NCBI RefSeq assembly: GCF_000002425.4
Contig: NC_037267.1
Location: 7,949,396-8,013,395, forward strand
DNA: 64,000 nucleotides
Reading direction: 5' to 3'
DNA from: Physcomitrium patens
Taxonomy: Eukaryota; Streptophyta; Bryopsida; Funariales; Funariaceae
The position numbers were made by a program, and so were the translations under genes. Positions 48,607 through 60,370 of this stretch are shown in pieces. The stretch's first letter is position 1; each line of letters starts with the position of its first letter. A model generated the notes under the pieces. It saw nothing but the letters and a program-made list of their open reading frames with translations. It was not told where the DNA came from and did no database searches.

Positions 48607-50077
48607 GGTGCATCCATAAATCCAATTTGCATCTTGAAAAATTCTATGATATTTCTTCAAGAAGATGATATTTAATTTCTATTTCTTTCTATATATTTCT
48701 ATTTATTTAGATAACAATGGAATTCATAATGTGTAATTTGTTCTAATCTCTTCATATTTTAGAAAGAACTAAAATTATAATTACTAATAAAATTGGTATA
48801 TTTTTTATTTTTTATTTATGATAAAATTAAACTTTGATAATTATAGACCATTTTTAAAAATAAATTATACTACCTTATATAAAAGATTATTTTTTATAAA
48901 AAAATAGAAATAATTTTATTTGACAATATGTGTTGTATTTAAAGACATCCAAAATTTATATAAAACTTATACTAAATATTATCTAAAAATTTTACTAAAA
49001 TTTAGAGTAAGACATTAAATATAAGTCTTTTAAAAAAAAATACAAATAGATTAAATAATAGATTGATAGATTAAAGAAGTTAAGCTATCAATGATTAGAT
49101 TTAATTAGAACTATCTATTATATCAATCTAATTAATATTTATTTAAAATCTTATTGTATATAAAAATCTATCTAAATTTTCATCTTTTTTTATTCAATAC
49201 CTAATACAAGTCACATAATTTAAAAAAAAATTATAAATAATTCCAATGAATCTTAAAATAGAAGGTATTTGGATTTTTTGATTTATTTGAATTATAGAAA
49301 AAGAAGATAAGAAAATGGAAGAAGGAGCTTTGGATGGTACTTCAATTGGTACTTCTAATAGAGTTGGAAGTAGAGCTATAATTAGATGATAAGGTATATA
49401 TTTTGATCTTAACTCTACAAACATGTTTGAAGCTTTTGTTTTATTTATGCAGTAGTAGCAGATTAAAGATTCTTAAGAGAGTATGGAAAAAAATAGGCTT
49501 TATAAGTAATTAACAAGCACAAAATTTTTGAGAAAAATCAACTCACTAATTCGAAAGAAGAAGCTCCTAAATTGCCTAGATATCATCCACCTTTATTCTC
49601 TAACTTTGATGTTGATATTCCAATAGCAATTTCTCCTTGTTGAGCCATTCAATTTCTTTAAAAATGAGCTAACATATAGAATCCTAAGTTCAAATAGTTG
49701 TCACCATTTTTTTCTTCAATCAAAGTAGCAAATATTGCAAGATTATAAAATCTCTCATTGACATTAAATTTCAATTATTCGAGACCATAATCTACAAAAA
49801 CTTTCATAATTGTTAATCCAACTATTTATTTAATATCAAATTTTACAAATATATTTAAAACAAACACAATGACAAATTGACAAAATTTTACTTGTAAATA
49901 TAATATAATACTTATAAATTATAAATATTTAAAATTATGAATTTATTTTTATTTTTTAAAATCCAAATCCATTGAATACATCTTGGTTTGAAAAGCCTTT
50001 AAAACTTAAATATGCCTTTAAATCACATAAAATCAACTTTCAAAAATCTTCTCACAAATCTCTTTTTAATCTTGTTT
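48607..50077. other. AT-rich spacer
   Basis: Very AT-rich. A minus frame of 76 codons at 49,194-49,424 is unsupported. The patch 49,310-49,700 is less repetitive but shows no domain. Confidence 0.5.
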
Positions 50078-50081
50078 TGTC

Positions 50082-50129
<48 letters not shown>

Positions 50130-50649
50130 TCTAATAATTACTTATATGATTAAATAGAAATAAGTAAAAATAAATTAATTTCATAATATCTTCTACAAAA
50201 GCTTTTTAGAAGCTTTATAGATGTTGTTTTGATTTTATATATCTTTGTAGTTAATTGGTAGATTTGAAACTTAATCAATAAGTTAGCCATGTATCATACA
50301 AGTTGGTAGCTTGTAGAACAAGCTAACTATGCAATACACATATAAAAAAACTTATCTTGCAAGTTAAGACATATATCTAGCAAAGTCAATATGTATTGAA
50401 GATCCTATAAAACATTGTCATATAGCTCTTAGTTAGATAGTATATATATAGGTAAGAGTGAAGCCTTCTTCTCTCTTATTAATGCTTTTTTAGTCTTTAG
50501 TCTTGTTTTAAGACTTTCTAGTTTTTTTGTCTTTAGCAATAGCTATTCTAATTTAATATATTATTATTTTTTAGTGGCTTTTTATTCTTTTAAAGTGACA
50601 TAAGAATATATTGAATTTTTCTCTCTTAAAAATTCATATCCTTTACAAT
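50078..50649 (+). repeat. 5' LTR of element D
   Basis: Starts TGTCATATAT, contains a (TA)n expansion at 50,081-50,125, then the LTR landmarks 'aagctttttagaagcttt', 'aagctaactatgcaatacac', 'cttgcaagttaagaca', 'gttagatagtatatatata' (TATA region), and ends TCCTTTACA. Inverted relative to the intact LTRs. Confidence 0.85.
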
Positions 50650-50699
50650 TTGATAAAAGTCTTAACTCATTATTATTTTTTTATTTTAAAAATTAATTA

Positions 50700-52150
50700 A
50701 TTATCATATTTTTACTGTTATATTTTGAAAGTTGCAGACTATCTATGTTTAAATAAATAATTTAGTTTTCTAATACTGATTTTTTTCTTAAAGAAAGTAG
50801 ATTACTCTTCTATGTAAAAATTTTCATTTCATATTAGAGATTGGAGATTAAATTCTTTTAATTTGATTTATAAATTTACTAAGTTATTAGAAATAGAACA
50901 AAAAATCAAATATGCTATACTTAGTAGAAGTAAGAATAGATTTGTAACTATTGTAGATCTTCACAAGTTTGTCAATATTCTTAAGGTGGAAATTTCATGC
51001 ATCACCAATGCCAACTAGGGAAGAATTATTTCTACACCTATAGAAGAAGTTCAAAATCCATGCCAAAAAGTTGTGCAATTGAGGAAAGCAAGTAGATTAG
51101 TCTCACAACCACCTTCAAAAAATCTTGTTTCTACAAGCAAAAGGATGGAAAAGATTAGTATGCCTAAGAATTTTTATGGAACTAGATCAAAATTTTAAGG
51201 ATTTTTACAATGAGTTAAGCTCTATTTAAAATTGTATTTTTTTAATATCATAGTAGATTTATTCAAGTTCAATTTATAAGTGCATTTCTTTCTAGAAATT
51301 CTCTCTTTTAGCTTGTATCTTAGATGGAAAAAGATTTATGATTCTTTTATGATTTGAATTCATTCTTAAAAGTGTTTATAGCCACATTTGGAAAAAGTGA
51401 TAAAAAAAAGAGTAGTATAGATCAAACTCTTATTTTTATGATAAAAATTACAATCAGCCACCATATATGCTGCTAAATTCTAAAACTTTTTTTGCAATGT
51501 GAATTGGAATGACAAAGCCTTTATCAATCAATTTTGATAAAGATTGAAGGATAACATCAATGATTTGATATTTACAATGTCAAAATGAGTTTTTTGGAAT
51601 ATTTTATTGCTCAAGCCATTACATTCAATAATCAACTAGTTAAAAGGCATCAAGAAAAAATATTTGGCTAGAAAGAAATAAGCCAAGTAATGATGATAGC
51701 TCCTATACTTTCAAAAACTTATTTTTCAAGGCCAAAATCAAATGAAATTGATGTAATACATTTTAAATCTCTTACTAAGCAAAAAAAAACTTAGCATTTT
51801 TAAAAGAGTTTGTGCTTATATTGTGGAGAAGCTAAGCACATTATTAAATATTATCTAAAGAAACAATACAATTACAAAATGAGAAGCATGGTTGCTAAAG
51901 AAGACAATGTATCAAAAAATGAGTTTTTCCAGCTACAATATGAATTATGCAACTAAAATCATATACAACATCTAATGAAGGTTCTATTTTCTCCTCACAT
52001 AATTTTCTTTATTTTATAATAAATATATATTTAAGACCTAAAAATTATAAAGTCTTTGTCTTATTAGATTTAAGAGCCTCAACTTATTTTATAAATAAAG
52101 ACTTTATGAAAAAACAAAAGATACCATTATCATATTATAATTTCTTATAG
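50700..52150 (+). pseudogene. gag and protease remnants of element D
   Basis: Plus-strand gag pieces include PIEEVQNPCQKVVQLRKASR and KNFYGTRSKF (about 51,030-51,200). A zinc-knuckle relic near 51,815-51,860 reads CLYCGEAKHIIKYY, where the last cysteine has become tyrosine (TGT to TAT). The protease relic at 51,947-52,150 reads LLDLRASTYFINKDF, so the catalytic D-S-G is altered to D-L-R. Stops are frequent. It is clearly related to the full-length element but older. Confidence 0.8.
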
Positions 52151-52151
52151 T

Positions 52152-53328
52152 GTGTAAAAATTAATTAAAACGTGTAATATTTTTATAATTCTTGATATGT
52201 ATTAATTATTTAGTAGGTTAATTTAAAGAGATTTTATGTAAGAAAATTTATTTTGAATTTTATCTATTTTAATTATAATATTTAAATTATATATGATTAG
52301 ATATTTAGTATAAAATTTTAGAAAAGATAGGATCTCAAAGAAGTAGATTTTAACTACTATGAATCTAATTTGGAGGACTGAAAGTAAGGTATAGGCGGAT
52401 GAAGGCAAGAGGTGAAGGTCTTCATTCCTATTGGTTGAAGACAATGCCAAATAGACTTTCAGCAGGCTACTTGTGACCATAACAATGATTTTTGTGACTT
52501 TAGAAGGAACATTTGAGAATCAAAAGTAAGAGTTGTAAGATTTGGAATTTAGACTAAAACTTATGTAAAAACTTTAGAGGCTTTGGAATTATAATAAAGA
52601 AGTTATAGCCGTTTGAAATTAAAGTATCTTTTAAAATATATTATTGTTCTTTTGAAGATATAATAAATCATATAGTAACTTTTATAGATCAAGAAGTGCA
52701 ATTATAAGGAAAATTTTAAGTCCTATGTCTTTTATAAAAGAATTATTATATTTAAAATTTTTATGAACGAATTATAAGATATTAAAGATAGCATATATAA
52801 TTAAAAGGTAGTAAATAAGCCATTTTATTGATAGTTATGGTTGGAGCCAAATTTTAAGTTTCTAGATGAATTTTTGGCTCAAAATTTTTAAAGATGTGAA
52901 TTATTAGGTTAAAAAGCTATATATCAAAATTTTACAGTATTTGAATACTTAATTTGTGAGATATGAAGAAAATTACACACTAATACATATAAGTAAGGGT
53001 TTGAAGCTACTATTAGGATTTTGGTGATATCTAAAGATTTGTAATAAATTTGGAATTAAAATTTGTTGTGGTAGTTGTTGAAAAGATATTAGTACTTCAT
53101 GGAAACTTTTAGTTTTTTTAAATAGTTTGGTTGTGAAATATGAATTGTTGAAGTTTGGAAAGATTTCATTTTAAGGATATATAAGATTTTACAGTATTTT
53201 TGTCACATTTTGGATATTCTTTGGTACATAGGGCTTATGTATTGATGTAATTACCTCTATAGGAAAATTTATATATATATAAACTTGGTACTTTCTTATC
53301 TTGAAGCCTGATTAAGCAATTAGTGACA
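52152..53328 (+). mobile_element. LTR-like sequence of uncertain family
   Basis: The sequence between the protease relic and the next gag begins TGTGTAAAAATTAATT and ends near TAGTGACA. It carries a TATA-like TTATATATATATAAAC near 53,270, about where an LTR promoter would be, with a repeated phrase TTTTACAGTATTT at 52,931 and 53,194. No partner copy was found in the window, so boundaries and identity are tentative. Confidence 0.3.
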
Positions 53329-53479
53329 ACCAAAAGTTCAATGCTTTTTTGAAGCAACTCTCCCTATTTTGACATATTGCTGCTTCCATTTAGAGAGCTT
53401 TAAATACTAAATTTCTCAAGAAATCAGAATGGGAGATTAGATCTAAGGATTTACATTACTAAGTAGAATGGATGGTCAT

Positions 53480-53864
53480 AATTGATTTAAGGTATTTTCT
53501 CAATTTATAGAAGAGAGGCAACATGTTTATGAAGAAGATATGAACACCACCAAACCTTTATAAGCAATGATAGATAAGTTTGGAAGATTTTATAGGAGGA
53601 ACATCACTAGGTTCCTAAGGATTTACATATGTCAAATAAAAATGCTTCAAGTTTCAAAAATAAAGATGAATACTACCTTTGATTTGATAATGATACCAAA
53701 AATCAAAGAAAAGGTGTGAGAATTGCATATTGAGATTATATTATGCAAGAAATTTAAAGAACTCTTGAAAGATGAATTTTTTGAGGAAGAATCAAAGTGA
53801 TTGATAAAATAGAACTTCTAGAGTGGATTGAATAAAGGCCAAGAAATCAAATGGTCGAAATGAA
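53480..53864 (+). pseudogene. gag remnant of a second gypsy family (family 2)
   Basis: Plus-strand frames read DKFGRFYRRNITRFLRIYIC and, slightly later, KFKELLKDEFFEEESK, broken by stops. Phrases of this type are found in gag proteins of plant and moss gypsy elements that carry the RNase H and integrase types seen at 54.5-55.6 kb. I place it there by resemblance and position, not by a search. Confidence 0.5.
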
Positions 53865-54492
53865 AGTAGAACTAAAAGTTTGAATACTACCTTTTTACAA
53901 AGTAGGCTTTTACTTACTTTGTAAGGCCATAAACAAAGAAAAATAAAGTAGATTAGAAAAATAAAAAATATGAGCATATGTAGGAAGAAGTTAGAAATTG
54001 ATTAGAATAAAAATTAACTCAAAAGGACAAAATTTGATATTCAAAGAAGACCAATTATCGACTTGGATCGAAATCAAATCCCAAGGTACAAAATTGAGCA
54101 CTAATTGCAACTTGAGGGTTTTTTTGCATATCAAAGAGTGGAATTTGAAAGAAAAATTGATAAATTTTTTTTAAACATTAATTTTTAAGAAATTGAGTGT
54201 ATAATGACTTTTCAAGAGCTTTTTAATTGTAATTTTTTTAGGGCTTCTTGAAGTTTTTTTAAGGTTTATTGTGGATTTTCTTTCAACTCCTTTAAGATTT
54301 TTTATTGTTTCTTTTATAATTTCTTTAAGATTTATTTTGAATTTTATTAAAGCTTATTTAGCATTGTTAAGATTTAATTAGATTTTATTTAGTATTCTAT
54401 TAGAATTATAATTTTATTGTTGCAATTTCCATTCTATCTTCCACAGCCAAATGCCCAATGTTCTCTCAAGTAAGACTTCACGTAATATTACA
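53865..54492 (+). mobile_element. Family-2 LTR, 5'-truncated
   Basis: Aligned phrases with 60,510-60,780: 'ttacttactttgtaaggccataaa', 'attagaataaaaattaactcaaa', 'tcaaagagtgg'. It ends CGTAATATTACA and is followed by a possible primer-binding site, TTGGAGGCGC. The 3' end phrase recurs at 56,880-56,893. The GGATTT-like repeats of the full LTR are reduced here. Confidence 0.55.
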
Positions 54493-55575
54493 CCGTAGCA
54501 ATTGGAGGCGCTATTGAATAAGATGATGTAAAAAGAAAAAGATTTGCTATAAGATTTGAAACTAGGATTCTTACAGAGAATCAAAGGACTTATCTAGAAG
54601 TTAAAAGATATTTTTGAAGAATAATTACTACTCCAAAGACTAAAAAGAACTATTTAATTGGAGCAAGTATGATTTTGGAAACAAATTGTTTGCTATTACT
54701 TGGAATAATAATTAATTCTATTACTTTAGATATTACCATGCTATGATAGATGGCCTATATAAAAATATTAAATCTTATTTTAGTATATATTAAAAATAAA
54801 AAAAAACTTGATGGTAGATATGTTATCTAGAGCTAGATATACTTTTAAAGAAAAATTGATAGAACATGAAAGACATGAAGATTAAGACAAAAAAAGCTAT
54901 GGAAATTCATTTGCTTCTGATGGAATGGATTTTGGTAATGAGATTCAAAATTTCTATAAAGGTTTATATAAAGACAAATTGAAGGATATTAAAATTCATT
55001 TAAGCAAAATGAAAAAATAAGAAAGATGGATAAATAAAACCTTCAAAGATATTAGATACCAATCTTATGGTTATCTACTTAAAGATGGATTTTTATAGAA
55101 GAAACCAAAAAAAGATAAAAAAATTCTATTGAGCATAGTAAAAGACCTTGAAACTAAATTTAAAGTTTTTTAAAAATATCATGATACACTCTAAATAGGA
55201 CATAGAGGAATTTGGCCTATATATACTAAAATCAAAGAGAAGTATTGGTGGAAGGGCTCATAAAAGAATATAAAAGACTTTGTGAATTTATGCACAAAGT
55301 ATAAATTAAAATCTAAGATTAAGTATAGAAATGGATTATATCTTATTTATTCAAATTCTATACATTTTCAATGGATAATTGATTTGGTAGCTATGCCATC
55401 AAGACTTTAGGATATAAAATACTCAATTTTGATAAGAGATGAGCTATTAAATTATATTGAAAAAAGGACTTTGAAAATCAAGACTACATAAGTGATATGT
55501 AGATTTGTACTTAAAGACATTTTTAGTAGATATAGTAGCATTGGGCAGATTAATAAAGAGATTTTTAAGAGTTGG
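54493..55575 (+). pseudogene. RNase H and integrase remnants of family 2
   Basis: Broken plus-strand frames give RFAIRFETRILTENQRTYLE and KKNYLIGASMILETNCLLLL (RNase H), LMVDMLSRARY (end of RNase H), then integrase: YHDTL, IGHRGIWPIYTKIKEKYWW, CTKYKLKSK (zinc-binding half) and FQWIIDLVAMPS with the first catalytic Asp. Later VICRFVLKDIFSRYSSIGQ resembles the stretch before the second Asp. Many stops; a dead relic of a gypsy family distinct from family 1. Confidence 0.8.
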
Positions 55576-56893
55576 TTTCATATCATTTGAATTAATATTG
55601 ATGTTTGGATTTGGTAATTTTTTTTTGTGCTTGTTATGAATGTGTATGAAAAATTTGAGATCAATTGAGTGGTAAGATTAAAGAATATAATAGTTTTTAT
55701 AGATTATAATCTCAAAAAATTGAAATTTAAGATTAGTGAAGGATTTCATGATTTGGTAATATTTGCTTATTAAATTGAAGAAAAAATTAGTAAGAATAAT
55801 TTAGACTTGAATACCCACACATAATTCAAATTTTGAATTAATTAAATAATTTAACAAAAAGAAATCTTTGTTGAAAGATCAATGTTGAAGTCAAAAAAGG
55901 AAAGAAGCCAACAATTGAGAGGTTTTGGGAGCTTTTCTTATAATTGATATATGCAATCTTCTTCAAATTTTTTGTGCTTATTAATTTAGTTGTTGCAAAG
56001 CTAAAAAATTTTAAATCAAAATCAAGAGTTCAAGTATTAGTTATTAAACTTTCAATCAATTGTAAGATTTATTAAGAATTTATTTAAGATTTACGATTTG
56101 ATTAAAGATTGATTAGTATTGGTTTAGAATTTAGGATTTATTTAGGATTTATTTAGGATTTAGTTTAAAATTTGATTAAGGATTAAGATCTATGATTTGA
56201 TTAGAATTTTTTTGAGATTTGATTAGGATTTAAGGTCTTATTAGGATTTAATTAGATTTGATTTAGGATTTGATTAGATTTGATTTAGAATTTGATCAAA
56301 GATTATGATTTATGATTTGATTAGTATTTACTTAAGATTTGTTTAGAATTTCACTAGGATTAGAATTGATTTAGAATTTAAGATTTTTTAAGAATTTAGG
56401 ATTTTATTAAGATTTAATTAGGATTAGTCTAATATTTAAGATTTGATTAAAATTTAGGATTATTTTAGGATTTAATTAGGATTTAGGATTTTTCTAGGAT
56501 TTGGTTAGGATTTAAGATTTGACCAAGGTTTGATTAGGATTTGATTTAAAGTTTTATTAGAATTAATTTAAAATTTTATGAAGATTTATTGAAGGTCATA
56601 TTAGTATTTGATTAAGATTCAATTAGGATATCTATTTTTGATATATTTTTAAAGATTTTTATATTATATATATTTTATTAAGATTAATTTTTTATTTCTT
56701 TATATTTTTTTATTAATTCTTGAGATTATTTTTGTATTTAATTAAATATTATCTAATATTATTATAATTTAATTAAAAAACATTTTAAAAATTTAATAGA
56801 GTTGTTAGGATCATCTTATTACAAGTTCTATTTTTTTCTTCTATGGCCAATTTTTCAATGTATTTTTAAAGAGACTTCATATAATATGATACA
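55575..56893 (+). mobile_element. Family-2 LTR, 5'-truncated
   Basis: Matches 60,800-61,450, starting with the shared phrase TTTGAATTAATATTGA and continuing through 'gtgcttgtt', 'gaggtcaattgagc'-like text and 'tatgcaatcttc'. It ends GATACA at 56,893, like the LTR end at 54,492. It follows the integrase relic in the same orientation. The last ~850 bases carry the GATTTAGGATT-type repeats. Confidence 0.6.
56040..56640 (+). repeat. Degenerate GATTTAGGATT / GATTAGGATTTA repeat
   Basis: Several dozen imperfect units of 7-13 bases built on GGATTT and GATTA. A shorter version occurs at 61,390-61,450 in another family-2 LTR, so it belongs to that LTR. The units are not TTTAGGG and form no telomere array. 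Confidence 0.85.
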
Positions 56894-56904
56894 TAATGGA
56901 TTTT

Positions 56905-57098
56905 TATGAACCCTAAATCCTTATTTATGGCCATACAAAATAAATAGAATCTATTTTTACAAAAGATAGTTCTAATACTATAAAGTTTTATTTCTTCTCT
57001 ATCTTTTATCTATGTTTTTGTTCTATATTTTTTAATTAAGCTCTCATATAATAAAACACTTTTTTTTTCTTCTTTTACCCAATGGCCATATTGTTACA
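56905..57098 (-). mobile_element. Inverted fragment of a family-2 LTR
   Basis: Contains 'ccttatttatggccatacaaa' and 'ttcttcttttacccaatgg', which are the reverse complement of the LTR start region seen at 60,371-60,560 and parallel the inverted copy at 61,607-61,990. It ends GTTACA exactly where family-1 sequence resumes, which marks the edge of the insertion in element D. Confidence 0.6.
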
Positions 57099-57702
57099 TA
57101 ATACTGTATTCCATGTATCTCTTTTTGAGCCATGTAAAACATTTAATAACTAGAAAAAAAGACAAATACAACTTCTTATAGAAGTGGATAATATTCAAGA
57201 GTTTGAGATAAAAAAAATGTCTTAGATTCAAAGTGACACCAAAATAGATTAGAATATCTTATTCATTGGTACAAATATAATATTATTGAATAAAATAAAT
57301 AATCATGCAAATACAAAAAAGAAGGTTGAGGCTTTTCTTCAATAATACCTATCAAAATCAAGATGAAGAATAAAAAATCTTTGCTATAAAAGAAATAAGA
57401 TCCAAAAAAGATAATATTCTATCTTCTACCTTTGTTTGGAGGTTTTATAAATTTGTGGTTCTAAGGAGATGGAAGATCACCAATTAATAAACTTAATTTA
57501 AAAATTATTATTTGCTCACTTATTAGAAAAAAATATTATAATTATTGCAATCTTTAAGATGATATAATTGAAATGAAGATCTTCATAAATGATATGTTCT
57601 TCTTCAAATAAATGATAAAATATAACATGTTTGATATTACAACTTTGGAAGAGATTCCTAATGTTTGGTGATTTTATTAGAGATAAGAACAACCATTAAC
57701 AA
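57099..57702 (+). pseudogene. Chromodomain and 3' region of element D
   Basis: DNA-level match to the reverse complement of 43,000-43,620: 'actgtattccatgtatctctttttgag' corresponds to the VFHVSLLE codons, 'ttagattcaaagtgacacc' to LDSR..., 'gaatatcttattcattgg' to EYLVHW, and further 3' text such as 'gatgtttggtgattttattag'. No open frame remains. It stops at the 2.1-kb insertion. Confidence 0.8.
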
Positions 57703-59820
57703 TGTTTGAGTCTCAAATTCACCACTCATTAAATTGATGCCAGACAATAGGTTCAAGGGGTGGAATGGAGGGACTCTCAATTGTGAAATTTTTGAATTAC
57801 TTTAAATATAGATGTTTGTAGTTCAATTCAAATTAACGTCTTCTAAGCAATGGTAATTGATATTAAATTAAAATATTAAATGAAATTTATTATCCAAATA
57901 TAGTAAAAATAATTAAATAAGTTATTATTATTAATTGAACATAAGAATAAAAACTTAGGTTTGAATTAAAAGTTAAAGTTAAAAGTTAAAAGTTAAAAGT
58001 TAAATTAAAAGGTTAAATTAAAAATTAAAAATTAAAAATTAAATTTTAAGAGTTAAAATTTAAAATTATATTTAAAAATTAAAATTAAAACTTAAAGTGA
58101 GAATATTAAAGGTTAAAACTTAAAACTTAAAATTTAGTAGCTAAAAGGTGAAATGTGGAGATTACAAGTCACTGTGAAGGTAATAGTAAAAATAAAATAA
58201 GAGACGTGAAAGCAAAGGTACCTTGACAATATGCAAGGATTGAAGGCAACAACCCCCTTCTACTCCAAAATTTTCCAAAATTTGTAATCAGCTTCAATTT
58301 AAATGATTCTAAATGTGTTACAAGGCTAACTTAAAGATGCTCATGATCCAATAAATATTATTGCAATCTAATGATTCAGTCTTGAGGATTTGTCCTTTGA
58401 AGTTGAGTGATCCAAACTGCCATGGTGACCAATCCTCTTCATTTAGAAATTCACTAAAAATTCAGATTGTCTTTAAATCCAACAAAACTTATGCCTTTCG
58501 GAGCTTAGCTTATAAAGATTGATGCTCCCAAAATTTCAAATGAAGCCAATTATTAAGCACTGAGAAATACCTTTCGGAACTTGATTAATCCAAACTATAA
58601 AGGCAATCGACTCCCTCATACTCAAAAATTCACCAAAAATTCTTTCTTATTTTAAATCAAGCAAATCTTATTTTGTCAAAAAGCTAACAACAAAAACTTT
58701 AACTATTCGGAATTTCATATTGAAACAAGAGAAATTGAGTGACTTATTGAAGAAAATCCAAGGTCCTTGAAACCCTTGGGGTATTTGGGAGGCCGAGGGA
58801 GCTATTTACCTCAATGAAGCATATTTTAAAACTTAATGACCATCCTTTATAATTCAAAATTCATACACATATAATCACAAGGTTCAAAATGAGATTTAAA
58901 ATCTAAATAAAATTAAGATTAGGATTTTGGCCAAATTTTAGCTTGGCTTTGTCCTTCATCCAAAAGAGGAGAGAGAGAGAAGGCTTGGAAAACTAAGCTT
59001 CTCTTATACAATTGAGTGGAGGCTCGTAGAAGGGTGGCTACATCTCCACCCTTATTTTTTAAGATCCCTAATCTAGATCTATAGCCTTCATTCATCCAAG
59101 TGCTAATCTCGTTACCGAGGCTAATGGCTCTTGTAAGTGATCAAGAAAGTATTTTTTAATAAATCTAACTTCACCATTGTGTTCAAAACATCTTTTTAAG
59201 CTAATATCGACTATTCACATGCCTCAATCCATACTCAATTATAATTTTCATAGAAGTTTTTAGTTACAAGGATCTTGGCAATTTTTTGTAAAATTCTTCA
59301 AAATGAGAATTTCATTGCTTCACTTGTATTTTGAAGGAGAGGGTGCTAATTCTATTTCCTTCACTCCATGGGATAAATCCGGTGCTACCATTGCATTAAA
59401 AAGACTTCCATTAATTAGAAGAACTACCATGCTACTTGAATTTGTTGAATTTAGAGGAAAGCTCAAAATTATTATTGCTAACTTTAGTAAATCTTTTAGA
59501 GAATTATAATTCTAACTCCTAAATCATGTGAATAATTATAGGTGCACTCATAGGCTTTTATTCAACCCTCATAGTAATGACTAACAACCTCTAAATTATT
59601 AAACTAATTAAGTTGCTATTCTAATTTCTAACTCTTATCACTTTAGTCCTCATTAATCTAATTCAAGGAATTAGGCTATAATTTATACCATTAAGGGTTG
59701 TAATTATAATAATTCTATAAAATTGAATTCTACTTATATAATTCTTAATCTAACATGCTCAATTATCATAAAATAAGAAAATAAAAAATAAATAAATTTT
59801 AGAGTATAATTGAGAGCTCA
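57703..59820. mobile_element. 2.1-kb TG...CA insertion of unknown type
   Basis: The sequence starts TGTTTGAGTC and ends GAGCTCA. It is flanked by AACAA (57,698-57,702) and CACAA (59,821-59,825), a 5-bp duplication with one mismatch. The flanks are continuous with each other in the family-1 reference copy at about 42,990. Inside are the TTAAAAG-type repeat at 57,960-58,140 and imperfect repeats of about 160 bases around 58,220-58,690 (phrases 'ctccaaaattttcc', 'gaaattcactaaaaattc', 'aaattcaccaaaaattc'). A 68-codon frame at 59,303-59,509 has no domain I know. It may be a large solo LTR or a non-coding LTR element. Confidence 0.6.
57960..58140. repeat. Degenerate AAAAGTTA repeat
   Basis: About 20 imperfect units of 7-9 bases of the form AAAAGTTA / AAAATTAA. 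Confidence 0.85.
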
Positions 59821-59825
59821 CACAA

Positions 59826-60056
59826 TGTTCTAAATATTTTATTTAAAGAGAATTATAAAGGCCTTAACAATGATCAAATAATACAATGATCTTTCTATCC
59901 TAGTATGAAATATTATCAATGGTTGAGAGGACCTATCAACTATGTTCAAAGAGAATAAAGATCAAAATATGTGGCAAATACAATTTGTGGCATCTTCGAT
60001 TTCTTTAACATATGATCACCACTATTCATATAATTCATCCTTAGAAGAGAAGGTAA
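59826..60056 (+). mobile_element. 3' terminal internal piece of element D
   Basis: Matches the reverse complement of about 42,760-42,985: 'aaaggccttaacaatgatcaaataa', 'ggttgagaggacc', 'aagatcaaaatatgtggcaaata'. A purine stretch, AGAAGAGAAGG, precedes the LTR and corresponds to the polypurine tract. Confidence 0.75.
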
Positions 60057-60370
60057 TATCAACAACATACATATTTATTCTAATAATTATCTATATGATT
60101 GAATAAAAATAAATAAAAATAAATTAATTTTATAATATCTTTTAAAAAAACTTCTTAGAAGCTTTATAGATATTATTTTGACTTTATACATATTTATAGT
60201 TAATTGATAGGTTAAAAACTTGGTCAACAAGTTAATCATATGTCACACGTATTGATAGCTTGTAGAACAAGCTATATGTGTAGTACATATATTGAAAACT
60301 TGCCTTGCAAGTTAAGACATGTATCTAGCAAAGTTAATGCATATTGGAAGTCCTATAGAATATTGCCACA
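60057..60370 (+). mobile_element. 3' LTR of element D, left part
   Basis: Starts TATCAACAACATACATATTT (terminal TG now TA), keeps 'aacttcttagaagctttatag', 'ttgatagcttgtagaacaagct', 'cttgccttgcaagttaagacatg', 'ggaagtcctatagaatattgccacat', then is cut by a family-2 LTR. Confidence 0.8.

Noticed and set aside
56040..56640. Interstitial telomere repeat
   Set aside because: Units are GGATTT-like, not TTTAGGG, and are shared with another family-2 LTR.
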